Source: Lanius collurio (Eukaryota; Chordata; Aves; Passeriformes; Laniidae). Taken from it: a DNA stretch of 64,000 nt. The translations under genes and the position numbers were made by a program. Location: the NCBI GenBank assembly GCA_020086605.1, contig JACBWW010000002.1:29488345-29552344 (forward strand). The letters run 5' to 3'. The notes below the pieces were generated by a model. That model was given only the letters and a program-made list of their open reading frames with translations, had not been told where the DNA came from and made no database searches. Below, in pieces: positions 40,329-51,300 of the stretch. Positions within the stretch are counted from its first letter, which is position 1; each line of letters begins with the position of its first letter.

Positions 40329-41272
40329 GGACTCGAAAGGGCGGGAGGGGAAGGAGGCCCAGGAGCAGGGCAGGCTGTGCGCACGGAGACCTGGGAAGAG
40401 GCAGCCGAGGGTGCTGGCTACTGCCCTCGCCCTCCCGCCCCCAGGGCTGCTGCCTTCAGTGAGGGCAGAGGCCCTGCTGCAAGCTCTCCATCTCCCTGCC
40501 CCTCCCCCCCTGCGCCAGCCCGGCTGCTCGGCAGGCATGCTCTTTACTAGCTACCTTCTTCAACGCATCCCTGGACCCCAGAACCCCAGAGGCTGGGGAG
40601 GAGGGGGACCATAACCTCCATGGTGCTGCCCTGGACCTGCAGGGAGGAGGAAAGCTGGATGCTTTGTGGGAAGGGGCATAAGGGGAACATTTGGGGTCTT
40701 CTGAGCAGGCAACTCTATTCCCTGTCCTCCTGGTGAGAAACACTAATAATTTATTAGATTTACAGGAAGGTGATAAATGAAAAACTTCAGTCAGTCTATT
40801 GGAAACCCCACCCAGGGTGCAGTTGGCTTTTGTTGCACCTTCTCCCTGTGCCTGCGTGTGCCCTTTCAACTACTTTCAGCATCCAGTTGGTGCGGCATCC
40901 CAGGAGCTGTTCCAGGCCCAGGGGTGGTGACGGGCTTCCCCCTCACCACTGGGGTGGTGACGGTGACAGCCTGGCTTTGTGGTCAAGGGTGGCATCACGC
41001 CAGGGAAGGGGCACTGAGCTAGACAGGCCCTCGCAGAGTGAGGGATGCTGAGAGCATTTCTCATGGGCAGGAGGAGGCGCAGGCAGCCTCTCCCCCAGGT
41101 CCTGTTCCCTCCTCCCCCAGGGCCACAGGCAGGGGTTTGCAGCATCATTTAAAGTGGCATTTTTCTTTGCACATTTTACTCCCCTTTCAAACAAATCAAC
41201 CTGACCCCCATGTGGTACTGCAGCCCCCCTTTTGCTGCCCTGTGTCTGCACAGCAGGGTCAGGCTTGGGGGT

Positions 41273-41284
41273 GGGGGGGGGGGG
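41273..41284. repeat. Poly-G run in 3' UTR
   Basis: Twelve consecutive G preceded by GGGGGT. It can form a G-quadruplex in RNA and is a likely length-variable site. Confidence 0.6.
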
Positions 41285-41821
41285 CTGTGTGGGGGTCTCC
41301 TGGGTGCTAGGGAAAGGGGAGAAAGGGTCTCAGGCTACAGGCCCTCAACACCCTTCAAGATCAGCACTGCCTGGTTGCAGTAAGGCCCCATGGTCTCTTT
41401 CCTGAGCTGCTGCAGGGTCTTCCCCCAGCTGAGGTGGTCAGAGAGAGAGGAAGCCCTGGGAGAGCAGCCCCTAGGGAGCCCTCTCCAACCAAGACCACCA
41501 TCTTCAGGAGCACAAAAGCCTCTCATGGGGCTATGCTGACTTTCTTCACCTGCCCTGATTGGTGTAGGCTCCCCTCCCATCACCCAGCCTGAGAGAGGGG
41601 GGTTGTTTCTCTCCTACCTCTTGCCCTTGCCCCCTCACTGTTGATAGCTGTGTCCCAGAGGCAGGCAGGGAACAGGATGGATGGGAGAAATGGACTGGAG
41701 CCCCTGGCACATGGATGAAGGACTGACCCCGCTGAAAGACATTTTGTGAGGAGGTTTCTGGTCAGTATCAGTTGCCCTCAATTGCTTTCCCCCTCCCCTT
41801 GTGTAAAATGTAAAGGAAAAT

Positions 41822-41827
41822 AATAAA
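41822..41827 (+). terminator. TMEM63B: TMEM63B polyadenylation signal AATAAA
   Basis: A canonical hexamer about 1.5 kb after the stop codon, followed by a T-rich stretch. It is the only canonical hexamer I noted between the stop and the next gene. Confidence 0.7.
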
Positions 41828-41845
41828 TCCCTCTGCTATTTAGCT

Positions 41846-44800
41846 ATATTTATTTCCCTCAAACCCTGCAACCATCCTGTTCGGTGCTCATTGCAGACAC
41901 TATCACCCTCCCTTTGCCTGTCATCTGTGGGTGCTGCACCAGCTCCCTGGGGCTGTGCCCTCCAGGGCCTGAGGGGCTGGGTGAAAGGGGACGGTCATTT
42001 ACCTTTTCTATCACCCATGCTGGCCCTGGGGCTCTAAGCACTTTAACAGACCAGAACAAGTGAAGTGTCAGTCCTGCCCACCTCAGCTGCTGGGAGCAGT
42101 GGTCACATCTTACAGTGTTTCTCCCCTGTGCCTCCTACAGAGAGCAGGTGGGGGCCTGCTCCAGGGAGGACATAGCTGACTTTCCTGAACACCTCCTCTA
42201 TAGAAATCCAAGGCCTGAAGGAAAGGGTGGATGGAAGAGATGTGGGTCTTCAGTGCATGGGGAGGGCAGGCCACCCCAGCTTCCAGGGCTCGGCTGGGGT
42301 GGGAGCACACATGGCTATGAAGGTGCATGGTGAGAGTTGCCCCTCCCTTCCAGGTAGTGGCCAGGAATGAAATGAGCACGTGAGCTGTGAGTTCCCAGTC
42401 TACTCTCAGGCTGGGGCAGGAGGAATGTTGATCCTTCTTCCCTATTCTCACGCCCACTGACTGCCCTTGCTCCTGGTCCAGCAGGTGGGCTGGGTTACTA
42501 TGGTCTCTGTAGGTACGGCCGTGCTCTGGGGCTGCCTCTGCAGCTGTCAGGGCCCTGCCCACAGAGAGCTGTGTGTTCTGAGTGGCACTGTCTGTGTAGA
42601 GATGTGTATAATACCCTGTATATATTTGTGTACAAAAGAAAAAAGGAAAAAAAGCTATTTTTCTTGCAGTCTTTTCTTTGTGAAGGGGGTTGGGGGCTGG
42701 GACCTGGGAGGAGAGGACCCCAGCTACTGCAGGGCTGCAGGAACATGCATGGTGCAAAAGGTGGAGGGGGGAGTCGTGAGTGAGCACAAGCCCTGCCCTG
42801 CTGCCAGGAGCTCAGCCATGCCTCACGGGCTCTCCCAGCACAAATGGCTTTCCCTCTGACTTGCAGAGGCATCAGAGACTTTGCTGCTAAAAGCAGATAG
42901 ATGGGGAGCTGTGTGCACTGAGGCTGGGATAGAGGAAGATAGTTTGGGAATGATGTGGTAGGGGAGTTTCACGGGTAGCCTCATGCCAGATGTCAGCCCA
43001 CCCCTCCTGTTCCAACAGCAAGTTACATAGCCATATCCATTCAAAACCTGGACCCCTGCTTTGGGTGGACAGCTAAACCCTTTCAGAAAGTGTGAGGGTT
43101 GCTAGATCCTTGGAGCACAGAGGAGCTCTTTCCTGACACACAATGCTGCTCATACATCAGTCAGCCCCCACGCTGCTTCCTGCTACTCTGTGCAGGCTCG
43201 AGCTGGTGTGCTTCTCAGGAGACTGCTGTGTTCCTTATGTTGTGCACAGTGGCCATTGCTCAGAGGATGGCACAATGGAGAGGCGTGGGCTGCTGAGAGA
43301 CAGACAAGTGACCCCAGCTCTGTCCCCGCCTCAGCAGGGGACAAAAGACCCTCCAGCCTGTAGCCAAAGGACAAAGAAAAGGCAATGCCTGAGAACAAAG
43401 AACAGAAGACTGAAAGAAGAACCATGCCTGCTGCGAAGTCCCTGCAGCCATCACTGCAAAGGAAAGCTTGAGGGAAGGAAACAAGGAAATTGCATGGGGC
43501 TTTTGCAGGTGTTGTAGGGAAACTGCTTCTGAGCATAGGGGGAAGGACATGAGACAGCCTTTGTCACAGGATTATTGAGGAGCTGTCTCCTGCCACAGGA
43601 GAGTCTGTGAAAGCAGCTTTGGAGGCCACAGAAGGGTAATAAGGCAGGAGCTGAACAGGACAATGGGGTCACAAGGATGGGCACAAACCCAAAGCAGGAA
43701 CGAGCCCTGGCACTACTGGCCTCTTACTCTTTGAAATCACAGTGCTGCCTGCAGTTCTGTGCAGAGCTAAATAATGACCCCAGCAGGGACCTCCTTATGC
43801 TTTCAGCCTGTGGCAAGCCTGGCTGGGAAAAAGATGGAGCAGCCCTTGCAACAACCCAGAGCAGGGCCCCCCAAGGCCACCTCTGCACTAGGGCGGGCAG
43901 AACAAGCTGCCTGTAAGAGAGTCCCCTATATAGGGAGAGGGCAGTTCTAGTGGGTGCTGGCCAGGACTGGACTGGTCCCTTGTGGGTGCAGCAGCCAGGA
44001 CCAGGCTACAGCTGGTTTTAAATGTTCGGGTTGCCCTTCCCTCAGGCAAGGGACACAGCTCCTGGCTCCATGTGCAACCTGCTCCCTCCTTAGGATGGAT
44101 TTACCTCCTGGGGCAAGGTGGGGTGAGGTAGAAAGCAGGTGGCCTGTGCGGCCTGGGCTCCCACAGGCTTGATGCCAGCTGCTGCAAGGAGGCTGTAAGG
44201 TACAGCCTCCCCAGCTGCAAACAGGCACCGGGGAAGGAGGAGCTCCAGGGTTGGTGATGCCCATCAGGATCATCCTTTTCAGCCCTGGCATCAGAAGAAT
44301 GGCAATACAGAGCTTCTTTCCTGGGACAGGGCTGCTCGTGCCAGGCCAAGCCACATCAGATATGTGAGGCTAAGCCACACCAGGCCAAGCTGTGCCAATC
44401 CATGCTGAACCATGCCAGGCAAAGCCTTGTTGGAGCACAAAGGGCTCCAAGGTAAGGTGCCAAGCCCTGCTGTGGCCATGCCCGCTGGTAACAGCACCAC
44501 CCAGCATAGCTGCAGCGTGAATCACGGGGCACGCTGGGGCAGCCCCGATGCTGCTGTGGAAAGCCCCAGGGCAGTGGGACCTGCCCGAAGAGAGCCCTGC
44601 TGGCACCCAGCAGCGAGGGGCAGCTGGGGGTGCCAGCTGGGGCACGCAGAGAGGCCGGGGCCGCTGGCAGCAACGTTGTTGACCGTGACCGCTGGGACCA
44701 CCGTACCCAGTCGTGGCAGCAGGTCAACAAGTCCTGGGGACAAAGTGCAGTACAGAGCTTCACCCAGCTAAGCTAGGGTGCCGGCAGCGTGGAGCAGTCA

Positions 44801-45050
44801 CCCGCAAATACATTCCTAGGGGAAAGTTGCTTCCTCTTTTCCTTCCAGACCCGGGTTCCGTCGGCACCCAACCCTTTCCTCAGAACAATGGAGGAAAGAG
44901 CACGCCCATCTCGGCGGTACCCCTCCATCCCTGGGAGCTGGGAGAGGGCGTCAGCAGACAGAACCTCACCAGCAGTCCCGATCAATCCCCTCCCAGTGTC
45001 TTCAAGCAGTCACTGCTCCTTTAATTCCCCCTCCCACTGCCCTCCCGGCT
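41846..45050. other. Intergenic region between TMEM63B and CAPN11
   Basis: No coding exon found. An AT-rich patch at about 42,598-42,670 (TATATATTTGTGTAC followed by A-rich sequence) could be a distal TMEM63B 3' end. A degenerate GCCAAGCC/ATGCCAGG-type repeat lies at about 44,336-44,424. CpG content rises from about 44.5 kb toward the CAPN11 side. Confidence 0.5.
44336..44424. repeat. Degenerate GCCAAGCCA-type tandem repeat
   Basis: Variants of 'ccaggccaagcc', 'gctaagccacaccaggcc' and 'gccaggcaaagcc' recur about every 10-20 bases with interruptions. It looks like a decayed minisatellite. It gives long open frames on the minus strand that are not genes. Confidence 0.5.
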
Positions 45051-45059
45051 TTGCTCGCA

Positions 45060-45600
45060 CATCCTGCCCGCCGAAACTCCACCTTCCGCGGGGCTGTACC
45101 GAGCCGGGCTGGGCTGGGCTGGGCCGGGCCGAGCCGAAGCGGGCAGGGCGGTGGCGGCAGCAGCTTCCGTAAGTCCATCCCCCCCATTCTTACCCTCATC
45201 CGACCCCCAGCATGGGGTTAAGTACCGGGGGCGAGCCCGCCGCCGGGCGGGCAGGACTGCGGGTCCGTTCCATCTCCCCCTCCCCGGCTGCTTCCTCTGT
45301 TTTCTAAGCTTATCCAGGCTTTCCTATCCCTCCCATCCTCTTTCTATCCGCGGGGATTTTTGCATTAGGTAACGCATCCTCAGAGAGCCAGAGGCTTCCC
45401 AATCGGGGCGGCGAGTAAGCTGTGTACCGCAGCCTCCCGGGATGCGCTGCCCACCCCAAAGCTAAGCCCGTATCCTGTCAAAGGGACGCGGTAACATAAA
45501 GGGGAGCCTGCGGGAAACGAGGATCTTTGTCATCCGGAGGGCTGGAAAGGGCCTGAGAGCTGCTTGAGCACTGTGGGATGCCATGGGCGGCTGTGGCGCC
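45060..45600 (+). promoter_or_regulatory. CAPN11: CpG-rich segment, candidate CAPN11 distal promoter/exon 1
   Basis: CpG density jumps here. GGGCT/GGGCC pentamers are stacked at about 45,105-45,130, and a good donor (CTTCC|GTAAGT) follows at 45,168/45,169. That fits an untranslated first exon ending at 45,168 and splicing to the CAPN11 start exon 2.9 kb downstream. No TATA box is seen. The gene link is inferred from position and orientation. Confidence 0.5.
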
Positions 45601-47459
45601 TGCCCCGAGCAGAGTATGCGGCAGGATACAATGTGTCAAGGGCTGATTCTGGGGAAGGGAACTCCCTACTTCCGCTGATCTTCAAGCGCAGCTGGCAAAC
45701 CTGAGGTCTGCAAATATTTTTGGCTGGACTTCAACAATGATGCTGCCCTAGGGTTTTGCAGTATGCGCAAAAGTGCACAAGGTGTCAGGGATCCTGCAGG
45801 AGCCAGCGTGTCTTTTTGCTCCCACTTGGGAGGGATCAGAGGTGCCTCAAGTACTGGAAAGCATCATATTGTAGTTGGGTGTCACTTGTGGTGGAAAAGT
45901 GCCCTGGGGACTTGGCTTGTCTCATCACACCCCTTCCTCCTCCGTGGAGGACCTGCAGTGTCTGTCAGCATGAGCCTGGGGAGGTGTCAGCAGCTGACCC
46001 CGTTGCTTTAAAGACCCATGTGGTTCCTCTCCCATTCTGGGGTCTGAAATGCTTTTCTTTTCTCTGCGCTTGCGTGACCTCCGTCTGCCACTGAGCACAG
46101 CCTTCCCGAGTATTTTGAGCCACAGTGCTAAGAATAACTCGTACGGTGCCCGTGTCTGCACAGAGCTCCCCATGTCCGCAGCCATGTCCAGTGCCGGTAG
46201 GTAGGGTGGGAAAGGGTGCAGGGAAACTGTCAGGGGCTACGGGTAGGGGAAGTTCCCTGGCCATTGTCAGACTGTGCTGGGGAGTTTGTGAGGTGGGAGG
46301 TGGAGGCAGTGTGGGCAGCTGTGCTTGCAATTCCTCCTCCCTCAGGCCCCCTGTGTTCTGGGCAGTGTCTGGGACTGGAGGAGCCATCCTGCCAGCTCTG
46401 CAGGCACCAAGTGCTTTGCCAGTGGGAGAGACTGCCAGGGCTGCAGGAGTCATAGGAGGAGCTCCATGGATTTGGGACCATCATAGAGGAGAGAAGGGCT
46501 GGTGCTGCCCTGGAGAAGGATAGTGGTTTAAGAGCATCCTAGAGCAGACAGAGTGATGGGGAAAAGTAGATTTTTCTTCTGAAAAGCTTCTGGCTAGGAT
46601 AGCCACATGGATTAGCAGCCAAGTTTATGCCCTCTGCATCTGCCAAGAGCTTGCACCTTTCTCACTGTTGCTTGCCTTCCCCCTGGCTACCGCGGCACTT
46701 CAGGACAAGGAAAGCAGCCTCTTTGGAGCCAGGCTGCATCCTGCTCCCCTGGGATAGGGTGCTGGGGAGGGAGTGGGCCAGCCCTGGCATTCGAGTTTGC
46801 TGCTCTGAGAAGGTTGCTGGTTCTTGACTTATTTACCCAAGGACTACTCCACTGTCTCATATGGAGAAACCTCTGAAGTATTCGACAACAACCCTGCCAA
46901 GCAGGAGCTGAGATGGCTGTGGAGTGGGACAGGGTGAGCCGCAGATGCCAGTGGGCTAGTGGTGGTGGCACCTGCCCCATGGCCCTGCTGCAGGTGACAC
47001 TGCTTGCATGGAGGCTTGGACCAGACGGTCCCAGAGGCCCGGTCCAGCCTGGGCAGTGCAGTGGGTGTGAGCGCTGGCTGCTGCCATGGTGTTGGACAGG
47101 GCTGAGGGCAGCTGGACAGAGGGAGGGCAGCTGGGACTTGCCCATCGCAGTGGGCGCGGTGGGGCAGGGCTGCGGGGCCAGACCTTCCTGGCAGCTGTGC
47201 CATGCTGGTTCGAAGCTCCTGGCCGTGCTGCTGGTCAAATCCCCAGGAGGATGGCCAGGGTGGGGAAAGTTGCGGGCTCTGCGGTGTCTGTCCCGCCCCG
47301 CTCTCCTAGTGCCGGGGTGCCCTGCTGCACTCCATAACCCCTTCCCGGTGTCTCCCAGCAGGCTGCTCCACTGGCAGTCGACGAGCCTTGAGTCATTCTG
47401 CCTGTGTGTGTGTGTCCTGACCCACCCCTTCCTTCCCTGTCCTTCTCTGGCCCCCTAGC

Positions 47460-47800
47460 TAGAGCTATCTGCGCCCCGCTGGGCTCCTCCCTATACCCGG
47501 CCCTATTGACTCAGGGCTCAGGCAGCCGAGGCGGCTTTCGGGGAAGAGGGAAAAGGAGGGGGGGAGGCCCCAGGAGGTGGGAGAAGCTGCGGCCGCCCTC
47601 CCGGCTGAGGCGGGTGAGGAGGAGCCGGGACGAGGGAAGAACCCGGAAAGCTGCGCCGGGAGGAGAGGCTGACTGGGTTGGAAAGCGTCTGAAATTTCTC
47701 CGGGCCCAGCCTTTTGGCGTAGCGGGGACGGGACAGGACCCATGACCTAGGTGCTGGGGGGGCTTCCTCCTCCCAGCCAGCCGTCAATGCTGCTTTGCCC
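47460..47800 (+). promoter_or_regulatory. CAPN11: CpG-rich segment, candidate CAPN11 proximal promoter
   Basis: A second CpG-dense block (GCGGCCGC near 47,590, CGGGACG, GCGCCGGG) lies about 330-670 bases upstream of the CAPN11 start codon. An AP-1-type TGACTCA sits at 47,507-47,513. Possible donors (e.g. GGCGG|GTGAGG near 47,616) could join to the acceptor at 48,096. It may be an alternative promoter to the block at 45.1 kb. Confidence 0.5.
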
Positions 47801-48096
47801 GCTCGGTGTCCCCTAAAGACAGCAGGGCTGCGACGGCCAAGCTGGAAGACAGGGCTCAGAACGGGGTTGCTGCTGGGGGTGGGGTCTGGGAGTTTCTCCT
47901 GATGTGTGTGCCCACCTCTGTGTGTCACTGGGCGCACTCCACCAGGCCAGTGCTGCTGGAGAAGGTCCCTGCTATGGGAGTGGTGGGGAATTGGGGATTC
48001 AGCCTCCAAGCCTGGCTCTGTGTGATTGCTGATATCTCCAGGGGAGAGCAATGTCGTGGGCCCCGCCTCAGCCTGGCCATGCCTATTCTGTTACAG

Positions 48097-48379
48097 GGAG
48101 TGGAGCAGAAGGTAGTGGTGCTGGTGCCCAGCTATGATGCCCTTTGGCGGGATGGCTGCTCGTCTGCAGAGAGACCGCCTGAGAGCCGAGGGGCTTGGCC
48201 AGCACAACAACGCCATCAAGTACCTCAACCAGGACTATGAGGCCCTCAAGCAGCAGTGCATTGAGAGTGGCACCCTCTTCAGGGATCCCCAGTTCCCAGC
48301 TGGCCCCTCTGCCCTCGGATTCAAGGAGCTGGGGCCACACTCCAGTAAGACGCGGGGAGTGGAGTGGAAGCGTCCATCG
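48097..48379 (+). other. CAPN11: CAPN11 start exon with 37 nt of 5' UTR
   Basis: The acceptor TTACAG ends at 48,096, and codons 1-82 follow from 48,134 up to GTAAGT at 48,380. It encodes the N-terminal anchor helix ([16 protein letters not shown]) that is cleaved on activation in classical calpains. The 22 bases that form the acceptor (48,075-48,096) are identical to 51,684-51,705 inside the His265 exon of the same gene. Confidence 0.85.
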
Positions 48380-51300
48380 GTAAGTGCTGGCCTTGCTTCT
48401 TCTCAGGCTGGGCTGGCATCCCTCCCCTGCACATCCGCACTGATGTGGTGTGCTGAGCTACAGACTGGCCCTGGCTGGCATCCCTCAGGGTTCAAATTCC
48501 CTGGAATGTTGCAGAGCCACTTTCCCAAGGGCATAGGGCCATTCCCCATGAGTGTCTCCTCAGAAAAGCATTGTGTCTAGCAGGCACTGCTTTCTCTGGG
48601 CAGCAGACTGTGGGCTTCAAAATAGGGGGGTTATGTTGTTGCTTCTAGGTGTCAGGGCATGGATGTGTCACCCTCAGTAACTGGGGCTTTCAGAGTGCAT
48701 ACACCCTGGTGCCATGAGGGCAAGGGGAATGTCATCCAGCCGTATCCTCCGATGGCCACAGCAGAAGATCTTGTCTTGACTTACCATGATGGCCCTGGGG
48801 TTGCAGTCAAGCAGCCATCCCTAGCAGAGGGCAGGTGGGGTGCATCTTGCAGGGACCATATACCATTTCTCTTGAGTCAGAGCTGCAGTGGGTGCCAGCC
48901 CTGCTAAAGCCTAGGCCCTGCCAAGATCCAGCACCAGCATCTGATTCTCTCTTTCTTCAGGAATTAGTGGATGACCCTCAGTTCATCGTTGGCGGTGCCA
49001 CCCGGACGGACATCTGCCAGGGGGCTCTGGGTACGTGTTGAAACTTTGTCCCTGGACCTTGGTAAAGACAGTAGTGACTGGGGAGGTTTGGGTGGCCAGC
49101 CCTTTCCATTTGGTGAGGTGGAAGCTGCAAGTCAGAGGTCATCCTGTGCCTTCTGGTGGCTCTAGGTTAAGGCTCCATGCAAATGAGTTGATGTGTGCAC
49201 AACTTGACCATGCTGAGATCAGGGGAGGTTCTGGATGCATCCATGCCACACAACAATGCCAGGTGCTACTCCAAAGAGCTCCCTGCTTTGGTAAATGTTG
49301 AGGGATGGCAGCTGCATGACAGTAACAATCTGAGGAGGTAGTGGTGACAAAGTGCTTGCCAAGCAATGTGGTGTGGCAGAAAGGAATCAAGAGGTGTACA
49401 AGTGATGATTTATCATTTCTTCAGGGGTGTCTCCCAAGGCAAAGGCACTGAGACAAGGAGAAAAGTGTTAATGGGCTGGGTAGGCTAGAAGAGTTGAACC
49501 ACAGCTGGGATTTTGTGGTCATCAGAAACAGATCTTGGTACCACGGAGAGTGTTGCCCTGATTGGGAGCAAGTAGGGAACTTCATTGGGAGTACTGTATG
49601 CCTTAGCACACATAGCATGCTGTTTTCAGGGCTGACTACATTTAATATATCCAATAATTAGGACAAACTTGAGGTGGCAACTGGAGTGCATAACCTGAAG
49701 CACTGTGGTAGTGTTCACTTGGTCATTAAAAACTCTGAAATAGCATTTTGTCAAACCACAGCCCAGTTACATGTTATCCAGGCTCAAGGCTAAGGTACTG
49801 TAGTGGTTGAAAGACTTCAAAGGCAAAAGAGAAAAGGAAATCAAGGCAAAGAATTTAAAGCAAAGTGCTGGCCTGGAGCAGCACTTGTGGTTAAGATCAC
49901 TCAGAAGGAAAAGTGAGGTGGCATTGCTTGCAATTTGAGAAGCTGGGGCAGCAGGATTAAACTGCTTGCTTGATAAAATGGCCTTTTTACACGCAAAGTG
50001 TAGTTCTACTGCAGAACTTACTGTCTGGGATATGGAGGGCAGTCGTACGAATGAGTTCCAGGAGGGTCTCGATAAATGGCTGCAGGAGGGGGCTGTTGGT
50101 GCTGACTGTGTGTCGTGTCCTGTACACAGGCTCTGGGTGAGAGAGGATCATTCCCTGTTGCCTTGAGCTAATACTTCTCTCTGTGGGCAGGCTGAGCAAG
50201 CTTGGATCCCTGAGTTCTGCTTGCTGGACCTTCTCTGTTTTTTCCGTGGACTTTCTGAGCTGGGGAGCCCCAAACATTTGCAAGGAGAGCACACCATGGG
50301 CTCCTAAACATCTATTACCACCTACCCTCCCAGATAGGAAGATGATGGGTACTCATACCATCTTCCTCTCCTTCCCCAGGTGACTGCTGGCTGCTGGCTG
50401 CCATTGGCTCCCTCACACTCAACGAGGAGCTCCTGCACCGTGTGGTGCCCCATGGACAGAGTTTCCAGGAGGATTATGCTGGCATCTTTCACTTCCAGGT
50501 GGGCTGGGAGCTCCTGGCCCTCCACAGGTGGTGGGCTGCAGCAGAAGCGAGGGTGGTGGGTTGAGGCCATCCCTCTGGGGTGGAGATGAGCAAGCCATGT
50601 GATGATCTGACCTCACTCCACTCTCTCCTTACTCCCCAGATCTGGCAGTTTGGTGAGTGGGTGGACGTGGTGGTGGATGACCAGCTGCCCACCAAGGATG
50701 GGGAACTTCTGTTTGTCCACTCAGCAGAGTGCACCGAGTTCTGGAGTGCTCTGCTGGAGAAGGCCTATGCCAAGTGGGTACCCCCATGGTGGGCATGTGG
50801 GTGGGTGAGGGGCAGGGCACTCACTGTGCAGGGCAGGGAGTCTCCTCTCTCTCTCTGTCCCTGCCTGTGCTGGGTGGCTGGGCAGCAGCAGTGTGCTACC
50901 TCCTTGTCTCCTCACGCACCCCTCAGGCTGAATGGATGCTATGAGTCGCTCTCGGGGGGCAGCACCACCGAGGGCTTTGAGGACTTCACGGGCGGCGTGG
51001 CAGAGATGTACGACCTGAAGCGGCCGCCGCGCAACATGGGCCACATCATCCGCAAGGCGCTGGAGAGGGGGTCCCTGCTGGGCTGCTCCATCGACGTAAG
51101 TGGTGTGCCAGGGCTCTGCCACAGCACTGGCCAAAGTGAAGCCTCACAGCCCAAGGCTGTACTAGCAGCCTCCTCGCTGGGACACTGCATGGGAGGTTAC
51201 TTCTTTTCCCTCTTACCACAGCACCCTTTCCAGAGCCAGTGTGGCAGCCTTGCGGCACAGCACGTGGTGCTGCAACCCAGTTGCTGTGAATGGGCTCCTT

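Larger units (their letters stand above)
40329..41845 (+). other. TMEM63B: TMEM63B 3' UTR (proximal)
   Basis: Sequence after the stop codon up to shortly past the AATAAA at 41,822. It is GC-rich, contains a short AT palindrome at 40,743-40,757 and a run of 12 G at 41,273-41,284, and has no coding continuation. The exact cleavage site is not determined. Confidence 0.65.

Noticed and set aside
42110..42787. 225-codon minus-strand open frame after TMEM63B
   Set aside because: Low-complexity His/Ser/Pro-rich translation, no homology recognised, and no splice or promoter context.
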